Shown here in pieces: positions 54,467 to 62,891 of a DNA stretch of 64,000 nucleotides. The notes beneath the pieces were generated by a model that was not told the DNA's origin, made no database searches, and worked only from the letters and a program-made list of their open reading frames with translations. A program made the position numbers and the translations under genes. Source of the DNA: an uncultured Clostridium sp. (GTDB lineage: Bacteria > Bacillota > Clostridia > TANB77 > CAG-508); contig CAMNWO010000008.1 of NCBI GenBank assembly GCA_946565805.1, positions 1-64,000 on the forward strand, in the 5' to 3' direction. The stretch's first letter is position 1. Each line of letters opens with the position of its first letter.

Positions 54467-56648
54467 AAACTTTCATAGAAAGTCCTACTTTTTGCCTTTC
54501 TTTGTCTATCTTGATTACTTTTACTTTTACAACATCTCCTACTGATACTATTTCAGATGGGTTTTTAACAAATTTATCACTCATTTCAGAAATATGTACC
54601 AATCCATCATGTTTCACACCGATATCAACAAAGGCCCCAAAATCGATTACATTTCTAACGGTTCCACTTAATACCATACCTTCTCTTAAATCTTCTAATT
54701 TTAAAACGTCGCTTCTTAGAATTGGTTTTGGCATATCCTCACGTGGGTCTCTTCCTGGTTTAGATAACTCATCGATAATGTCTGTCAAAGTCATTTCTCC
54801 TACTTCTAATTCTTTGGCCGTGTCAGATATATTAACTATTTTTAATTTGTTTCTTAATTCTTCTAGCTTTTCTTTATCTTTTAAATCTTGTTTGTTAAAT
54901 CCTACACTTGCTAGTAGTTTTTCAGTTGCTTCGTAGCTTTCTGGGTGAACTGCTGTAATTTCTAATGGATTATCTCCATCAAGGATTCTTAAGAAACCAG
55001 CACATTGCTCAAATGCTACTTTTCCAAGCTTTGGTACTTTTAATAATTGTTTTCTGTTTTTTAATTTTCCATTTTCATCTCTATATTTTACAATATTTTT
55101 GGCGATCGTATTGTTAATTCCTGATACGTAAGATAGTAAAGATGGCGTTGCTGTGTTAACATCTACTCCTACTTTGTTAACACTGTCTTCTACTACTCCT
55201 GTTAAGCTTTCTGCTAATCTTTTTTGATTCACATCATGTTGATATTGCCCTACTCCTATTGCTTTTGGGTCTATTTTTACTAACTCTGCTAATGGGTCTT
55301 GCAGTCTTCTTGCAATAGATATTGCTCCTCTTATCGATACATTAATATCTGGATATTCTTCTGTGGCAAGTTTTGATGCTGAATAAACAGATGCTCCCGC
55401 TTCACTTACAATCACATAGTGAACTGGTCTAGATGCTTCTTTTATCATATCTGCTACAAACATTTCAGATTCTCTTGAAGCTGTTCCATTTCCTATAGCT
55501 ATCATATCTATTTTATCTTTTTCAATTAAGTTTAGAAGTTCTCTTTTAGCTCCAGCTACATCATTTTGTGGCTCAGTTGGATAAACTGTTGTATAGTCTA
55601 ACACTTTACCAGTTTCATCTATAACTGCTATTTTGCAACCTGTTCGATAAGCTGGGTCAAATCCCATAACTGTTTTTCCTTTGATCGGTGCTCCTAATAA
55701 CAATTGTTTTGAATTTTGACCAAATACTTTGATGGCTTTCTCTTCTGCTTTTTCTGTTAAATCGCTACGGATTTCCCTCTCTATTGATGGTTCAATTAAT
55801 CTTTTAAAACTATCTAAAATTGTATCTTTTAGCATACTAGTAAATTGCGTTTCGCCCTTTATGGTATCTTTTTGTATATATGCTAGTATTTTTTCTTCTG
55901 GTTTTTGTATTTTTACTTTTAGGAAATCTTCTTTTTCTCCACGGTTAATGGCTAAAATTCTATGACTTGGAATATATTTAATAGCTTCACTATATTCATA
56001 ATACATTTCATAGTTGGATTTTTCTTCTGGTTTTGCTGCTTTTGTTTCCATTAATCCTTCTCGATAGCATTGTCTTTTTATTTCTTTTCTATATTTTGCA
56101 TTATCAGAAATATCTTCTGCAATAATATCTAAAGCTCCTTGAATTGCTTCTTCTGCTGTTTTTACCACTTTATCTTTGTTCTTTTTGTCTTCTTCTGATA
56201 AAATATCTATATTAATATATTCTTTGGCTATTTCTTCAATTAGCTTTGTTTCTTTTTGTTCAATAATAATTTTAGCTAGTGGCTCTAGTCCTTTTGCTTT
56301 TGCAACAGTCGCTCTTGTCTTTTTCTTTTGCTTATAAGGTCTATATATATCTTCTACCTCTGCTAGTGTTTTAGCAACTGCTACTGCTTGTAAAATTTCA
56401 TCTGTTAACTTCCCTTGTTCATCAATTGATTTAATAACTTCTTCTTTTCTTTGTTCTAAGTTTCTTAAGTAATTTAGTCTGTCGCCTAAATCTCTTAATG
56501 TCTCATCAGATAGTCCTCCTGTCACTTCTTTACGATATCTTGCAATAAACGGAATGGTATTCCCTTCATCAATCAATTTTACTGTATTTTCTACTTGGGA
56601 TGCTTTAATTTCTAATTCCTCTGCTATTGTTTTAATAATTTTATCCAT
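54465..56648 (-). CDS. tex: Tex-family RNA-binding protein
   Basis: A 727-aa cytoplasmic nucleic-acid-binding protein of full family length. It has the N-terminal Tex region (GNTIPFIARYRKEVTGGLSD), the YqgF-like domain (MGFDPAYRTGCKIAVIDETG), HhH motifs (VGQYQHDVNQKRL, then NTATPSLLSYVSGIN) and the C-terminal S1 domain (GMVLSGTVRNVIDFGAFVDI). A broadly conserved housekeeping gene with no in-frame CGG. Confidence 0.95.
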   Translation of the reverse strand: MDKIIKTIAEELEIKASQVENTVKLIDEGNTIPFIARYRKEVTGGLSDETLRDLGDRLNYLRNLEQRKEEVIKSIDEQGKLTDEILQAVAVAKTLAEVEDIYRPYKQKKKTRATVAKAKGLEPLAKIIIEQKETKLIEEIAKEYINIDILSEEDKKNKDKVVKTAEEAIQGALDIIAEDISDNAKYRKEIKRQCYREGLMETKAAKPEEKSNYEMYYEYSEAIKYIPSHRILAINRGEKEDFLKVKIQKPEEKILAYIQKDTIKGETQFTSMLKDTILDSFKRLIEPSIEREIRSDLTEKAEEKAIKVFGQNSKQLLLGAPIKGKTVMGFDPAYRTGCKIAVIDETGKVLDYTTVYPTEPQNDVAGAKRELLNLIEKDKIDMIAIGNGTASRESEMFVADMIKEASRPVHYVIVSEAGASVYSASKLATEEYPDINVSIRGAISIARRLQDPLAELVKIDPKAIGVGQYQHDVNQKRLAESLTGVVEDSVNKVGVDVNTATPSLLSYVSGINNTIAKNIVKYRDENGKLKNRKQLLKVPKLGKVAFEQCAGFLRILDGDNPLEITAVHPESYEATEKLLASVGFNKQDLKDKEKLEELRNKLKIVNISDTAKELEVGEMTLTDIIDELSKPGRDPREDMPKPILRSDVLKLEDLREGMVLSGTVRNVIDFGAFVDIGVKHDGLVHISEMSDKFVKNPSEIVSVGDVVKVKVIKIDKERQKVGLSMKV

Positions 56649-56669
56649 TGTTTTACTTCCTTTCCATAG

Positions 56670-56702
56670 CGATGTTTTTTGGGACGGGGTTAAAAAACAT
56701 CG
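56670..56702. repeat. REP palindrome, left of the RAYT gene
   Basis: CGATGTTTTTTGGGACGGGG followed by TTAAAAAACATCG. Together with the copy at 57606-57640 it brackets the transposase gene in inverted orientation. Confidence 0.85.
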
Positions 56703-56764
56703 TTTTTGCTTTTATATTATATCAAATATGATAAAGAAAAAACAATATTATAGATTGATAATTT

Positions 56765-57505
56765 TTATTTTCTTTCTTTGTTTTTAAGCATTATTCTTTG
56801 CATAGTACCTCTTGTCATTTCTAGGAACTGCCTAATTTGTATATATTTTATATCTTTTTCATTTTTTAAATACAAAACCATTTCTTCTAATATCTTTCGA
56901 TTGGAAAATATCTCATATAACTTTCTATTTTTCATTTCTAAAAATTCTTCTATTCCCACTTTTATTTTTTCTTCTTTATTTATTTCAATATCTAAAAAAC
57001 TTATATTATAATTGCTATTATTACATATATTTTCATAATCTTCTTTGCTTAGAATGCTATTATATTTTCCTGTTTCTAATTTTTTTTTGAAAAAACGATA
57101 AGATGAAAATTTATAATCTTCACATCTTTTGACTATTTTGGCTTTTACTGGATTAAAATGAATATATTTAATACATTGAACTAAATATCTATGACTTGTT
57201 ATTGGTTCACTTAAAAATCTATCTCTATATACGTGCCCTACTCTTCCCTCTTCCATATAATTGTAGTATCTTGCATACATCGTATTTAATTTGTGAAAAA
57301 ATTTTGAGAGTTCTTCTATATTATCTTTAACCTGAATTAAAAAATGTACATGATTTTGCATAATACAATACGCTATAATTGTAAGATTGGTTTCTTTTAT
57401 ATATTTACGAATTAACTTTACATACTGATAAATATATCTTTCTTTTCTAAATATGTATTCCTTTTTATGCCCTTGTATGATGACATGAAAAAATGATGAT
57501 TTCAA
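56765..57505 (-). CDS. REP-associated tyrosine transposase (Y1/IS200-like)
   Basis: A 246-aa protein with the Y1 transposase core: IIAYCIMQNHVHFLIQVKDN contains the HVH metal site, MYARYYN the Tyr region, and RVGHVYRDRFLSEPI, then CIKYIHFNPVKAKIVKR the rest. TTG at 57503-57505 is the first usual start. The conserved family beginning (IPRIPRNQLKS) lies just upstream in frame, with ATA where ATG is expected and a stop nine bases before it. The natural start may be ATA or may be damaged. REP palindromes flank the gene. Confidence 0.85.
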   Translation of the reverse strand: MKSSFFHVIIQGHKKEYIFRKERYIYQYVKLIRKYIKETNLTIIAYCIMQNHVHFLIQVKDNIEELSKFFHKLNTMYARYYNYMEEGRVGHVYRDRFLSEPITSHRYLVQCIKYIHFNPVKAKIVKRCEDYKFSSYRFFKKKLETGKYNSILSKEDYENICNNSNYNISFLDIEINKEEKIKVGIEEFLEMKNRKLYEIFSNRKILEEMVLYLKNEKDIKYIQIRQFLEMTRGTMQRIMLKNKERK

Positions 57506-57605
57506 TTGATTTCTAGGTATTCTTGGTATTTTAAATCAACTCACTTTCTTTTCTATTTCCCTATCATTGTTTGATTATTATACTCTACTTTTCTAAGTTT
57601 TGCAA

Positions 57606-57640
57606 GCGATGTTTTTTGACCCCGTCCCAAAAAACATCGC
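57606..57640. repeat. REP palindrome, right of the RAYT gene
   Basis: GCGATGTTTTTTGACCCCGT then CCCAAAAAACATCGC: the inverted mate of the copy at 56670, differing at one position in the shared part. It lies nine bases beyond the dCMP deaminase stop. Confidence 0.85.
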
Positions 57641-57648
57641 TTTTTTAA

Positions 57649-58120
57649 TTAATATTTTAATGAATCATCTTCTTCTATCCAGTTTTTTACTTGCTCCATT
57701 CGATAATCAGTTTTGTTGTCTCTCATAACCACCTCTTTGATTCCGGCTATTGATTAGCATTCTTTTACAAAAGGTACATGGCCAATTATCTGTTACATAT
57801 TCCCCATTTCTTTTATTGATACCAACCATATATAAAGTTGCTCCTATCATATCTTTCCTTGCTGCACTTATCATTGCGTTTTGCTCACTATGTACTGACC
57901 TACATCTGTCATAACCTTTTCCGCTTGGCATATCACTTTTTATGCAATAACCTAAGTCTAAACAGTTTTCTCTACCTCTTGGTGCTCCTGAATATCCTGT
58001 TGATATGATTTCATCATTTTTTACAATAATACTTCCATAATTGTTTCTTAAGCAGGTTCCTCTCTCTGCTACCGTTTCTGCTATATTTAAATAATAATTA
58101 ATTTTATCGACTCTTGCCAT
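57649..58120 (-). CDS. dCMP deaminase-type zinc deaminase read through a +1 shift at CGG
   Basis: A deaminase of 156 aa when joined, converting dCMP to dUMP for dTMP synthesis. Zinc and catalytic residues are H77 and E79 (VHSEQNA) and C115/C118 (WPCTFCKRM). Codon 126 is CGG (57743-57745). The zero frame ends after NSRNQRGGYERQQN. Skipping the C gives MLINSGIKEVVMRDNKTDYR, then MEQVKNWIEEDDSL and a TAA, the normal family C-terminus with the conserved Gly of the NxGI turn. No other in-frame CGG was found in the gene. Confidence 0.88.
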
Positions 58121-58211
58121 ATTAGTCCTCCCTGAGGTTATTTTTCCTTTTTCTTTTTAATCTTCAGTTTATTACATTTCTTTCATGTTAACTTATAAAA
58201 TGATTTTGAAA

Positions 58212-58243
58212 CGATGTTTTTTGACCCCGTCCCAAAAAACACT
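58212..58243. repeat. REP palindrome after the ABC-F gene
   Basis: CGATGTTTTTTGACCCCGTC followed by CCAAAAAACACT, the same family as the RAYT-flanking copies. It overlaps the ABC-F stop codon. Confidence 0.75.
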
Positions 58244-59825
58244 ATTCTACTCCTAAGTATTCATTATAAGTTACTTCTCTGTCAATCATTTTTCCGTCTT
58301 CTTTTATATCTATAATTCTATTTGCTACAGTTTGTGTCAATTCGTGGTCATGTGATGTGAATAAGATATTTCCAATGAATTTTTTCATTCCTTCATTGAC
58401 TGATGTGATGCTTTCCATGTCTAAGTGGTTAGTTGGTTCGTCAAATATTAGAAAGTTTGCTCCTGATAACATCATTTTAGATAGTACACATCTTACTTTT
58501 TCTCCTCCTGATAGGACTTTTGCTTCTTTTAAGGCTTCGTCTCCTGAAAATAGCATTCTTCCTAAGAAACTTCTTACATAAGTTTCATCTGGGTCTTTTG
58601 AGTATTTTCTTAGCCATTCGGTTACATTTTCTTCTGTTCCAAATAGATAATTATTGTCTTTTGGGAAGTAGGTTTTTGTGATAGTTGTTCCCCATACTAA
58701 TTCTCCTTCGTCTGGTTCTAATTCTCCTGCAATAATTTGAAATAGTACAGTTTTAGCAATTTCGTTGTCTGCTAAAAATGCTATTTTGTCTCCTTGTTTT
58801 ACATCAAATGAGATATTCTCTAATATTTTTACCCCTTCTACTGTCTTTGATATGTTTTTTACTTGTAAGATTTCTTTTCCTGGTTCTCTATCTGGTTTAA
58901 AGTCAACATATGGATATTTTCTATTAGATGGCTTGATTTCGTCTAATTCTATTTTTTCTAATGTTTTCTTTCTGGATGTTGCTTGTTTTGATTTAGATGC
59001 ATTGGCGCTAAATCTTGCAATAAAGTCTTGTAATTCTTTGATTTTTTCTTCTTTTTTCTTGTTTTGTTCTCTTGCTTGCTTTAATGCTAACTGGCTAGAT
59101 TCATACCAGAAATCATAGTTTCCTGGATAGACTTTGATTTTTCCAAAGTCTACGTCTGCTATGTGGGTACATACTTTATTTAAGAAATATCTATCATGTG
59201 ATACAACAATTACAGTATTTTCGAATTCCATTAGGAATTCTTGTAACCAGTTGATACTTTTTAAATCTAAGTCATTGGTAGGCTCGTCCAATAATAAAAC
59301 ATCTGGATTTCCAAATAAACTTTGAGCTAATAATACTTTTACTTTGTCTTTTGCTTCGATTTCTTTCATTAATTTGTAGTGGTTTTCTGGTATAATTCCT
59401 AAGTCATTTAATAAAATGGCTGCATCGGATTCTGCATTCCATCCATCTAGTTCTGCAAATCTTTCTTCTAATTTTGCTGCTTTCATTCCATCTTCTTCTG
59501 AAAAGTTTGGTTTTGCATAGATTTCTTCTTTTTCTTTCATGATGTCATATAATTCTTTGTTTCCCATGATAACAGTATCCATTACAGAATTTTCTTCATA
59601 GGCAAAGTGGTCTTGCTTTAAAACAGATATTCTTTCTCCTTTGTCTAGGCTAACATCTCCTTTGCTTGGTTCGATTTCTCCTGATAATACTTTTAGAAAG
59701 GTAGATTTCCCTGCTCCATTGGCTCCAATAATTCCATAACAGTTTCCTTTTCCAAATCTTATATTTACTTCTTCAAATAATACTCTTTTTCCAAATCTTA
59801 CGGTTACATTATTTGCACTTAACAT
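58242..59825 (-). CDS. ABC-F ATPase, YbiT/YkpA-like
   Basis: A 527-aa ribosome-associated ATPase with two ABC domains and no membrane part. Domain 1 has Walker A GANGAGKST and Walker B LLLDEPTNDLD, but its signature is weak (KVKVLLAQSL). Domain 2 has a degenerate P-loop (LADNEIAKTVLFQI), then LSGGEKVRC and FLIFDEPTNHLD. FPKDNNYLFGTEENV fits the YkpA/YbiT subgroup. A linker between the domains is at about residues 220-305. Likely a translation factor relieving stalled ribosomes, which is notable beside the proposed frameshifting. Confidence 0.85.
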   Translation of the reverse strand: MLSANNVTVRFGKRVLFEEVNIRFGKGNCYGIIGANGAGKSTFLKVLSGEIEPSKGDVSLDKGERISVLKQDHFAYEENSVMDTVIMGNKELYDIMKEKEEIYAKPNFSEEDGMKAAKLEERFAELDGWNAESDAAILLNDLGIIPENHYKLMKEIEAKDKVKVLLAQSLFGNPDVLLLDEPTNDLDLKSINWLQEFLMEFENTVIVVSHDRYFLNKVCTHIADVDFGKIKVYPGNYDFWYESSQLALKQAREQNKKKEEKIKELQDFIARFSANASKSKQATSRKKTLEKIELDEIKPSNRKYPYVDFKPDREPGKEILQVKNISKTVEGVKILENISFDVKQGDKIAFLADNEIAKTVLFQIIAGELEPDEGELVWGTTITKTYFPKDNNYLFGTEENVTEWLRKYSKDPDETYVRSFLGRMLFSGDEALKEAKVLSGGEKVRCVLSKMMLSGANFLIFDEPTNHLDMESITSVNEGMKKFIGNILFTSHDHELTQTVANRIIDIKEDGKMIDREVTYNEYLGVE

Positions 59826-59896
59826 TTTTATTCTCCTTTTCCTCGTTTTTTAGCTTTTTTATTATACACTATTTTCCAGTTATTTTCAACAAAAAA

Positions 59897-59916
59897 AAGA
59901 ACTAATTCCAGTTCTT
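59897..59916 (-). terminator. Terminator after DUF378
   Basis: AAGAACT and AGTTCTT pair around a 6-base loop, with a run of eight T on the minus strand. Confidence 0.75.
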
Positions 59917-59933
59917 CTTTTTTATCCTTTTTA

Positions 59934-60122
59934 TTAATCGTCAAATAAAAGTTTAATTCCCCAAATTCCAGACACACCAACTAATCCATAAATAATTCTT
60001 GCAATTATTGTCATATCACCAAAAATGGCTGCTACTAAATTAAAATTAAAAATTCCAATTAACCCCCAATTAATAGCTCCAATAATAATTAATACAAGTG
60101 CAATTTTATCAATTATTTTCAT
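59934..60122 (-). CDS. DUF378 small membrane protein
   Basis: A 62-aa protein with two transmembrane helices and the family signature IIGAINWGLIGIFNFNLVAA. The ATG follows AAGGGGGG. Function of the family is unknown. Confidence 0.85.
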   Translation of the reverse strand: MKIIDKIALVLIIIGAINWGLIGIFNFNLVAAIFGDMTIIARIIYGLVGVSGIWGIKLLFDD

Positions 60123-60259
60123 TTTTCTCCCCCCTTTTAATTAACTGTTAAATATCAATTTTTATTAGTATGTCTCTTTTTCTAAAAATTATACATTTTG
60201 TTGAATTTTTCTATTTTTTGTGATAATTTGTTATTGTAAATTTAAGAAAGGGTTTTTGT

Positions 60260-61567
60260 ATGCGTAGAAATAAAAGAGGAAATAATAGAAAAAATAAATT
60301 TGTTCAGATGGCACAATTTGATAAGAAATTTGTGAAGTATTTGTCTTTTACTTTAATTGCTCTTGTTGTTTTATTATTAGGTGTTGCCATTTTTTATCAT
60401 GTTAGTCAATGGATAAAACGTCAAAATTTTTTGGCCGACGTTAATAAGAGTTTAGAGCAATCTACACAAGTATCCGCTTCTGCTGAAGATAATGTTTCCC
60501 AAAAAGAAGAAACAGATGCTACTTTTACTTTGACTGCTATTGGTGATATTATGTGCCATAATACTCAATATCAAGATGCTTATCGAAAAGAAACCGATGA
60601 TTATGATTTCTCTTATGTTTTTGAAGAGATTAATCGTTCCATTAAAACTTCGGATATTGCCATTGGAAGCTTGGAAACATGCTTTGCTGGCAAAGAACAT
60701 GGTTATCGTAATTATCCAACTTTTAATTCTCCAGATGAGTTAGCTTATAATTTGAAAAAACTTGGTATTGATGTTTTATCTACAGCTGGTAATCATTGTT
60801 TAGATATGGGATTTGAGGGACTTTCTAGAACCATTGATGTTTTGAATGATGCAGATATTGCTCATATAGGAACTTATCAAACACAGGAAGATAGAGATAA
60901 AATTTTATTTAAATATGTTAAAGGCGTTAAAATTGCTTTTATCAATTATACTTACGGAACCAACGGAATTCCTATTCCTGCTGATAAATCATTTTGTGTT
61001 AATTTAATTGATAAAGATTTGATTGCTAGAGATATTGAAAGTGCTAAGTCACAAAACGCTGATTTAATTGTAGCTTGCATGCATTGGGGAACCGAATATC
61101 GAACCTCTGCTAACACAGACCAAAAAGAATTGGCTGATTTTCTATTTCAAAATGGTGTTGATATTATTTTAGGAAATCATCCTCATGTTTTAGAGCCTAT
61201 GGAGAAAAGAACTGTTACTTTAGAAGATGGTACAACAAAAGATGGATTTGTGATTTATGCTTTAGGAAATTTTATTTGTGATCAAAATGCAGAGAATACC
61301 AGAAATTCTATTATATTAAACTTAGAAATTACAAAACATGTAAATGGAAAAATTAGTATTGACCATGCTAATTATATTCCAATTTATATGTATAAAAGCC
61401 AAACATCCCAACTTCAAAAAATGAAATTAATGAATATTGAAAAAAATATTTATGATTATGAAACTGCTCTCAATAACAGTCAAAAACCTTCTATCTCGAA
61501 ATCTTTATATGATGATTTAAAAATTCAATTGAAAAAAATTAAAAAAATTGTTGGACCAGAATTTTAA
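60260..61567 (+). CDS. CapA-like (PGA_cap) metallophosphatase-fold protein
   Basis: A 435-aa protein with a basic N-terminus, one transmembrane anchor (about 30-52) and an extracellular CapA domain: AIGDIMCHNTQYQ, IGSLETCFAGK, STAGNHCLDMGFEG, CMHWGTEYR and ILGNHPHVLEP give the metal-binding pattern. The family is linked to poly-gamma-glutamate capsule genes and other wall roles; no other capsule genes are nearby, so its task here is open. The ATG follows AGAAAGGG. Confidence 0.8.
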   Translation: MRRNKRGNNRKNKFVQMAQFDKKFVKYLSFTLIALVVLLLGVAIFYHVSQWIKRQNFLADVNKSLEQSTQVSASAEDNVSQKEETDATFTLTAIGDIMCHNTQYQDAYRKETDDYDFSYVFEEINRSIKTSDIAIGSLETCFAGKEHGYRNYPTFNSPDELAYNLKKLGIDVLSTAGNHCLDMGFEGLSRTIDVLNDADIAHIGTYQTQEDRDKILFKYVKGVKIAFINYTYGTNGIPIPADKSFCVNLIDKDLIARDIESAKSQNADLIVACMHWGTEYRTSANTDQKELADFLFQNGVDIILGNHPHVLEPMEKRTVTLEDGTTKDGFVIYALGNFICDQNAENTRNSIILNLEITKHVNGKISIDHANYIPIYMYKSQTSQLQKMKLMNIEKNIYDYETALNNSQKPSISKSLYDDLKIQLKKIKKIVGPEF

Positions 61568-61580
61568 TTCTAGTCCAACA
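61549..61580. terminator. Bidirectional terminator between CapA and CorA
   Basis: TGTTGGAC and GTCCAACA with inner AGAATT/AATTCT pairing. The stem covers both stop codons of these converging genes. Confidence 0.7.
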
Positions 61581-62526
61581 TATCTTTTTTCTTTAGCCAA
61601 TAGGTTACTAACAAGGTTAATATAACAGATACTAATATCATAGCAACAAATCCATAAGGACTATTTTGAAGTGGTAACCCTACATTCATTCCCCAAAAAC
61701 TTGATATCATAGTTGGTACAGCAAGTACTATGGTAATGGAGGTTAAAAACTTCATAACACCATTTAAGTTATTTGATATGATAGATGCATAGGCATCCAT
61801 TGTTCCATTTAAGATATTGCTATAGATTTGTGCCATTTCAATTGCCTGTCTATTCTCTGTGATAGCATCTTCTAGTATTTCTTCATCATCTTCATATAAT
61901 TTTATGATTTTACCTCTCATCGTTTTTTCCATGACAAGTTCGTTTGATTTTAAAGAAGTAGTAAAATATACTAATCCTTTTTCCAAGCTTAGTAATTTTA
62001 AAAGTTCTTTATTTTTCATGGAATTTTTTAATATATATTCTGCAATTTCTGTTTCTTTGTTAATTTGCTTTAAGTAACTTAGGTAATAAGATGAGTTTAA
62101 GTACAAAATTTGAAAGATAAATCTTGTTTTTTTATAAGTTTGGAAGTTTTTTATTTTTTTCTTTTCAAAATCTTCAATTATCTTATTTTTCTTTAAAGAT
62201 ACCGTTACAAAAAAGTCATCTCTTACTACTATCATTCCTAATGGCATGGTTGTGTATATTTCTGTGTCTTCACTTTTTTCTATAATCGGAACATCTACAA
62301 TGAAAAGTATGGTGTTATCATCTTCTTCTTGGTCAATTCTTGCTTTTTCTTCATAGTCCAATGCATAACGAATGAAATCTTCTTCTATTTGAATGTTTTC
62401 ACATACTTTTTTGATTTCGCTTTCCGATGGATTTACTAAATTAATCCATGCTCCTTTTTTGAATTCTTTGATTTCTTCGATTTTATTTGTTTCGATATCT
62501 GTGTTATATATTTTTAGCAAATCCAT
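61570..62526 (-). CDS. CorA family divalent cation transporter
   Basis: A 318-aa Mg2+/Co2+ channel-type protein. A large N-terminal cytosolic domain is followed by a long helix and two C-terminal transmembrane helices, with the signature GMN in SSFWGMNVGLP and a basic tail (WLKKKDMLD). The start is the second of two adjacent start codons, after AAAGGGG. Confidence 0.9.
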   Translation of the reverse strand: MDLLKIYNTDIETNKIEEIKEFKKGAWINLVNPSESEIKKVCENIQIEEDFIRYALDYEEKARIDQEEDDNTILFIVDVPIIEKSEDTEIYTTMPLGMIVVRDDFFVTVSLKKNKIIEDFEKKKIKNFQTYKKTRFIFQILYLNSSYYLSYLKQINKETEIAEYILKNSMKNKELLKLLSLEKGLVYFTTSLKSNELVMEKTMRGKIIKLYEDDEEILEDAITENRQAIEMAQIYSNILNGTMDAYASIISNNLNGVMKFLTSITIVLAVPTMISSFWGMNVGLPLQNSPYGFVAMILVSVILTLLVTYWLKKKDMLD

Positions 62527-62816
62527 CACCCCTTTTTATAACTCTCAATACTATTATTGTAGCCCTTTTGACGGATTTTGTCAATGGTTTTTGCTATTTT
62601 ACATAATTTTATTATATTTTCTCTTATCTTAACTAAATTTATTTATTTTTTTATGAAGAAAATTACTTAGAACTAGGGATACTTACAAACAAGCATTATC
62701 AATGTAACAATGAAAAATAATAGTAATATACTTGTAAAGAAATATTAAAAAAGAAAGAAATAACCAGAATGCGTAGAAAAATAGGCAAAAAAGCAATTTA
62801 AAAAAGAAAAGAGATC
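62527..62816. other. Intergenic region, no gene seen
   Basis: About 290 AT-rich bases between the CorA start and the promoter of the cohesin-like gene. I see no convincing ORF, repeat or RNA gene. Confidence 0.4.
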
Positions 62817-62845
62817 TTGCAAAAAACGTCTAAAAATGTTATAAT
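62817..62845 (+). promoter_or_regulatory. Promoter of the cohesin/dockerin gene
   Basis: TTGCAA (62817-62822), 17-bp spacer, TATAAT (62840-62845), about 45 bases before the start codon. Confidence 0.75.
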
Positions 62846-62891
62846 ATAGGCGAAAATATTGTATTTTATAAGAAAAGGAATGAGGTTGAAT

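Noticed and set aside
356..57745. Random sequencing errors as the cause of the seven frame breaks
   Set aside because: All seven have the same change (C before GGN at a Gly position), none is in a homopolymer, and many other GGN Gly codons are unaffected. I cannot exclude it without reads.
356..57745. Reassignment of CGG to another amino acid
   Set aside because: A plain reassignment keeps the frame; all seven sites need a one-base shift.
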